From Lycium barbarum (taxonomy: Eukaryota; Streptophyta; Magnoliopsida; Solanales; Solanaceae), in the NCBI RefSeq assembly GCF_019175385.1, contig NC_083346.1, positions 88,736,543-88,800,542 on the forward strand: a DNA stretch of 64,000 nt. Direction: 5' to 3'. The notes under the pieces are model-generated. The model had not been told where the DNA came from and did not search any database. It was given only the letters and a program-made list of their open reading frames with translations. Positions within the stretch are counted from its first letter, which is position 1; every line of letters begins with the position of its first letter. A program made the position numbers and the translations under genes. Below, one piece after another: positions 60,213-64,000 of this stretch.

Positions 60213-62085
60213 GTATATGTGTTGGCCCTGTGAGGCATGGTTGGTATTTTCTGCGTGCAGGTTTTGGGATAGTAAGAAATACAGAGGAACCTCTGCCCAA
60301 TTTTTTTTTCAGAAATATGAAGAGGGAAAACGAGATATAAGTTCTTAACATGTTTTGAAAGTCGATACCGATTGGGTAAATCCATTATGTGGGATTAAAG
60401 TTTAAGAGATACCCTCCGTGTCATTCGTAAGAAGTATCATTCTCATTTGGAAGATTTTATTTCGGGAAGGCATAGATGAGCAGTAGATTTGCAATTCATT
60501 TAAACGGACCAGAATACGTCCCAACCACATCGTGCTTTAGAAAAGCCCATGATGAAGGGCAAAAAAAAATAAAAAAATGTCCAACGATTAAGTTTCGATT
60601 CGTTTGAAGAATACTAAATGTATGACAGGCAGTTGAGAATTAAATGGTTCGCTCACGACTCAAAAAGAAAAATATAAATATGGAGGTAATTATGTGAGTT
60701 AAGTACTAAAAGATTTCACGATGTTCGTCGGACTTTAGTTTTCTTTTGCTGGTGGTTGGAGAATGCCTTACAGTAACAATTTATCAGTCTTCATCGACTA
60801 ATTGGAAATGGAAATTGTGGGATGAAAACTTAAATTTGTGGGCTGTCTAAAATTATATATGTATATGCGTGAGAGAAAATATTGAGGATTTACAGGGGGT
60901 GACACGGTAATTATATAGTCAGAAAAAGTAAAAGAATCCTCTCTAGATCGGGGTGGGACCCGCTACAAGAATGTTTTGAAGGTTGTTAAGACCCCGACTT
61001 GTCTTAAATTACGTGACAAAGGCTGTGCGGGGCAATTGACGCAATTATGTCGGCCGTAACGTGTCTAAATACATTAAAGTTTTACGGTTAAGCGTGTCAG
61101 GGCCAGAGCAATTCTGGGATGGGTGACCCCTTGGGAGATGTACTAACATTTTCACAATTTTAGATATAAGAGACGAACAGGAAATTTGAGATAACCTAAA
61201 GGGAATTAGAGTATGTGGAGTGGTTAGAAACTTTATAGAGGCCGCGTGGGCTGAGACGGATTAGATTGGTAAAAAGGGAGAAAGAACAATGCAGCTCCGG
61301 AATTAGAGTAAGTTTGAGCAGGTGATTGAAGATGTCTTGTAAAAGAAATGGCAGTGATATATGTGTGTGTAGGGCCCCCCATTTACGACTATGTCGATCG
61401 ATTGGTGAACTCAAATAGCCAGCGTTGTAGTATATGGGAGACATGAACTGAATGAAATTTGCGAGACGAAGCGAAAGGTATGGTACAGATGTTACGAAAT
61501 AAATTGATATTCATTTTGCTACTGGTTGAGATAGGAAGATTCTAATACAACGATGTTTGGAAAGAAAAGCGAATAATTGAGTGGAAGGTAAGGAGATCAA
61601 AAATGTCAGGAAAAGTGAACCGTAAGAAACATAATTAAGCAGAGCCTCTAAAAGAGTCAACGGGCAAAGCATGAAATTATTTGCGAAAACGAACAAAAAT
61701 GTGGTAGTGTAGGACAAAGGAAAACCTATGGTATGGAATGATGAATCACGTGAATATAAAATAATTCGGATATCGAGAAAAACAGAATGACGGATAAGGA
61801 ACGGGTACGAAGGAAGGATATGATTATTAAAAGACAAATTGCTATATTAATTACATTATTTGAGTGCCAGCTATCGGATAAGATTTTGTACTATATAGTC
61901 GATAGTTCTCATCGCTTCGTGATTTTGTTAAGGTCTTGCACGAAGAAAATCAGGTTATAGATCAGAAAGAAAAAACATGAATATGGTATAAGTATAACCC
62001 CAAAGGGGGGGAAACGGATGAAAGCGAAGTAAAGTAAGTATAAATGGAAATAATTGACTCACACAAGATCAAAGCGAGAAAGAAT
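59789..62085 (+). other. Element B internal region lacking gag and protease
   Basis: The leader continues to an acceptor-like TTTCAG (59916-59921), but no gag follows. About 2.1 kb of non-coding sequence stands where gag, protease and most of RT should be. 60110-60320 resembles the post-pol stretch of relatives ('ccctgtgtggcgatgacatgg', 'gaggaacctctgcccaattt') and has an AT microsatellite (60180-60211). 61086-61140 is 5S-like. B is a rearranged, probably non-autonomous element. Confidence 0.65.
61086..61140 (+). other. 5S rRNA-like internal control region
   Basis: GGTTAAGCGTG (61086-61096), then GGGATGGGTGACC (61116-61128) and CTTGGGAG. These resemble the A box and C box of plant 5S rRNA genes. 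The 30-nt distance from GTTAAGCG to GGATGGGTGACC is the same as in 5S as I recall it, and the intervening GGGCCAGAG resembles the intermediate element. The 5' half of 5S is not recognisable, so this is a fragment, not an rRNA gene. Confidence 0.6.
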
Positions 62086-62720
62086 TGGCCTAGGTCTTCG
62101 ACATCGACTGAGGTACATAATTTTTGGGATTGGCCGGATATCACAGAAAATTTGTGGAGAACCTTGTGTCTGCTACGACACTATTATCGAAGCTAACTCA
62201 GAAGGCAGTGGAATTTCAGTGCACCGGTATTTTTGAATGCAGTTTCCTGTTGCTGAAGGAAAAATTAATTACAGTTCCAGTCCTAGTTCTTCCTAAAGGG
62301 GAAGATGGGCAAGTTATTTATTATGATGCTTCCGGTATTGGGACAGGTTTTGCATTAGTACAGCATGGTCGGATTATAGTCCATGTTCCCCGACAGCTCA
62401 GACCGCACGAGAGAAATTATTTTGCTTATGACCTAGAATTAGCAGCGGTGATTCATGTTTTAGCGATATGGCGGTATCACTTGCATGGGGTCCACGTTGA
62501 TATTTATACGGACCATAAGAGATCCAGTGTATTTTCAGTAAAAAGGAGCTGAATTTGCGGTAGAGAAGATGGGTTGAATTATTGAAAGATTATGACGTCG
62601 ATATTTTGTATCACCCTAGAAAAACCAATGTGGTAGATGACGTACTTAGCCACAAGTCCATGGGTAGTTCGACTGACGTACAGTCTGATAAGAAAGAATT
62701 GGTTTGTGAAATTTATCAAT
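62086..62720 (+). pseudogene. Element B RT thumb and RNase H
   Basis: Starts abruptly inside RT (KNWPR-like, GLAGYHRKFVENLVSATTLL). RNase H follows: [47 protein letters not shown], then frameshifted DILYHPRKTNVV and LSHKSMGS. The RT catalytic part is absent. The wording differs from A, C and G, so it is a separate family. Confidence 0.83.
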
Positions 62721-63360
62721 TAACTGGCCTCAGAGTCCGTTGACAGATTCTGGAGATACCGGGATTTCGGTTCGAGAAATTGCTGAATCATCAACTATGG
62801 AAAAGGTAAAACAGAGTCGGTTTGAGGGCCCTATTCTGGTACAGTATACAGAGATACAACCCTTGATAAGGAAAGGACCCAGCTTGAGGTTGCACCTGAT
62901 GGGGTATTGTTGTACAGAGGCAGATTATGTGTGCCTGATGTTGCAGGGCTGTCCGAAGGGGCTATTATCGATAATGAGCCGGAAGCGGCTACCCGAAAGG
63001 GCTATTATTGATACTGTGCCGGAAGCGGCACGTATGTTGTGTTTCATTATTTATTTAAAGGAAGTATGTTAGTGTGTGTTCCTTATTTCGAAAGGTTGGT
63101 TGGATTGCATTATTTACTTAAAGACCATTTTGAAACTTTGTGTACATATTTATGTTTCTTCCAGCGAAGCACGATACTCGGCATTCTGTTCATCTTGGAT
63201 CCACAAAAATGTACCATGATCTCAAAAGCTTATACTGGTGAGACGGTATGAAAAGAGACATTGCAGAGTTCGTTGGCCAATATCCAAATTGCCAGTAAGT
63301 CAAAATCGAGTATCAAAAGCTCGGCAGATTACTACAGGAAACGGAAAAAAAACATTCAGT
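62721..63360 (+). pseudogene. Element B spacer and integrase zinc finger remnant
   Basis: Mostly decayed spacer (VLLYRGRLCVPDVAGL-like sequence near 62900-62950). A near-duplicated segment 'cgaaggggctattatcgatantg...ccggaagcgg' occurs at 62955 and 62993. The zinc finger lies at about 63180-63300 ([32 protein letters not shown]), with the first Cys replaced by Tyr. Confidence 0.7.
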
Positions 63361-64000
63361 TTGGAAATGAGAAATGATTAACATGGACTTCATTATAGGT
63401 TTACCGCGCACTCTGCGCAGGTACGATTCTAATTGGATTGTTGTCAATTAATTGACGAGGTCAGTTCATTTCCTTTCGGATAGAACTACTTATACGGTTG
63501 AGGATTATGCCAAATTGTATATTAAAGAGATAATAAGACTTCACGGGACTCCGGTATCTGTTATAGCCGACAGAGGTGCTTAGCTTACGGCTAACTTATG
63601 GAGATTGTTCCAGGAAGGACTGGGGGACTCAAGTGAGTTTAGCACAGCATTTCATCCTCAGTCTGTCGGACAGGCTGAGTGTACTATTCGGACACGGAAA
63701 GATATGCTGCGGGCCTGTGCTATTGATTTCAGAGGTAGCTGGGATGATCATTTGCCGCTTATTGAATTTGCTTATAATAATAATAGTTATCACTCCAGTA
63801 TCCAGATGACACTGTATGAAGCCTTATACGGTAGAGGGTGTAGATTTTCTGATTGGCTGGTTCGACGTGGGCGAAACTGAATTAAATGGGCAGATGTGAT
63901 CCAGGAAGCAGGCGATAAGGTGAGACTCATTCGAGAACGATTATTGGCTGCCCAGAGCCGACGGAAATCATATGCAGATAAACGACGTCGACCATTAGAG
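63361..64000 (+). pseudogene. Element B integrase core (runs off the window)
   Basis: INMDFIIGLPRTLRRYDS (first Asp), a stop, THFLSDRTTYTVEDYAKLY-like sequence, VIADRGA (second Asp) and a TAG, then a frameshift and FHPQSVGQAECTIRTRKDML (Glu kept), [19 protein letters not shown] and ALYGRGCRFSDW. From 63900, RLIRERLLAAQSRRKSYAD begins the C-terminal domain. Several stops; inactive. Confidence 0.83.

Noticed and set aside
61086..61140. Functional 5S rRNA gene
   Set aside because: Only the 3' half of the control region is recognisable; the 5' half and terminator are missing.

Overview
The window looks like a repeat-rich, gene-poor stretch of a plant nuclear genome. I see no conventional host gene. 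Almost all of it is Ty3/Gypsy LTR retrotransposon of the chromovirus type: gag, aspartic protease, reverse transcriptase (RT), RNase H, integrase and a chromodomain-like tail, with LTRs of about 2 to 3 kb and a primer binding site matching initiator tRNA-Met. The LTR start and end sequences and the polyprotein wording resemble Tekay/Del-like families I know from Solanaceae, so a nightshade-family genome is my best guess (inference; no search was run). Letters naming elements are arbitrary labels.

Layout, left to right. 1-7040: the end of plus-strand LTR F, sitting in the 3' LTR of a decayed minus-strand element E (pol remnants 2691-5916, truncated 5' LTR 5917-7040). 7041-11189: LTR fragments, a SINE-like box pair, a tandem duplication, a Harbinger-like MITE filled with G-rich sequence, and featureless AT-rich DNA. 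11190-13067 and 31712-32665: two halves of the pol of an old minus-strand element J. J is split by solo LTR L (13068-31706, minus), which itself holds solo LTR K (13072-15669) and the complete element G (17849-31359). G in turn holds a 4.6 kb LTR-like insertion H (21878-26494), placed just before the RT catalytic motif. 32666-36019: D, a non-autonomous element with full-size LTRs and only about 0.7 kb between them, inserted in J. 36020-44374: minus-strand element C, inserted in the 3' LTR of D. 44375-45021: a second copy of the D/C boundary, the mark of a tandem duplication of about 8.55 kb. 45022 onward: plus-strand element A (same family as C), inserted in that second copy; its 5' LTR carries solo LTR I (46919-48712) and its 3' LTR carries a MITE (55139-55402) and element B (56749 to the right edge).

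Target-site duplications support the order directly: TCAAT for L, CATGC for G, ATTGT for H, ATGAT for I, TAGTC/TAGCC for K, TAA or TTA for the MITEs. The J and RT reading frames resume across the insertion sites once the inserts are ignored. All coding regions carry stops, frameshifts or lost catalytic residues; element A keeps the longest open frame (574 codons, RT to integrase zinc finger).

The most interesting signals are non-coding and shared between elements. They are a hairpin near the LTR 3' end; a hairpin with loop AGGA just before the polypurine tract; a 34-nt block after the primer binding site, kept even in non-autonomous D; paired splice-like sites from LTR to gag start; family-specific palindromes upstream of the LTR TATA region; and a 5S-rRNA-like internal promoter inside element B.
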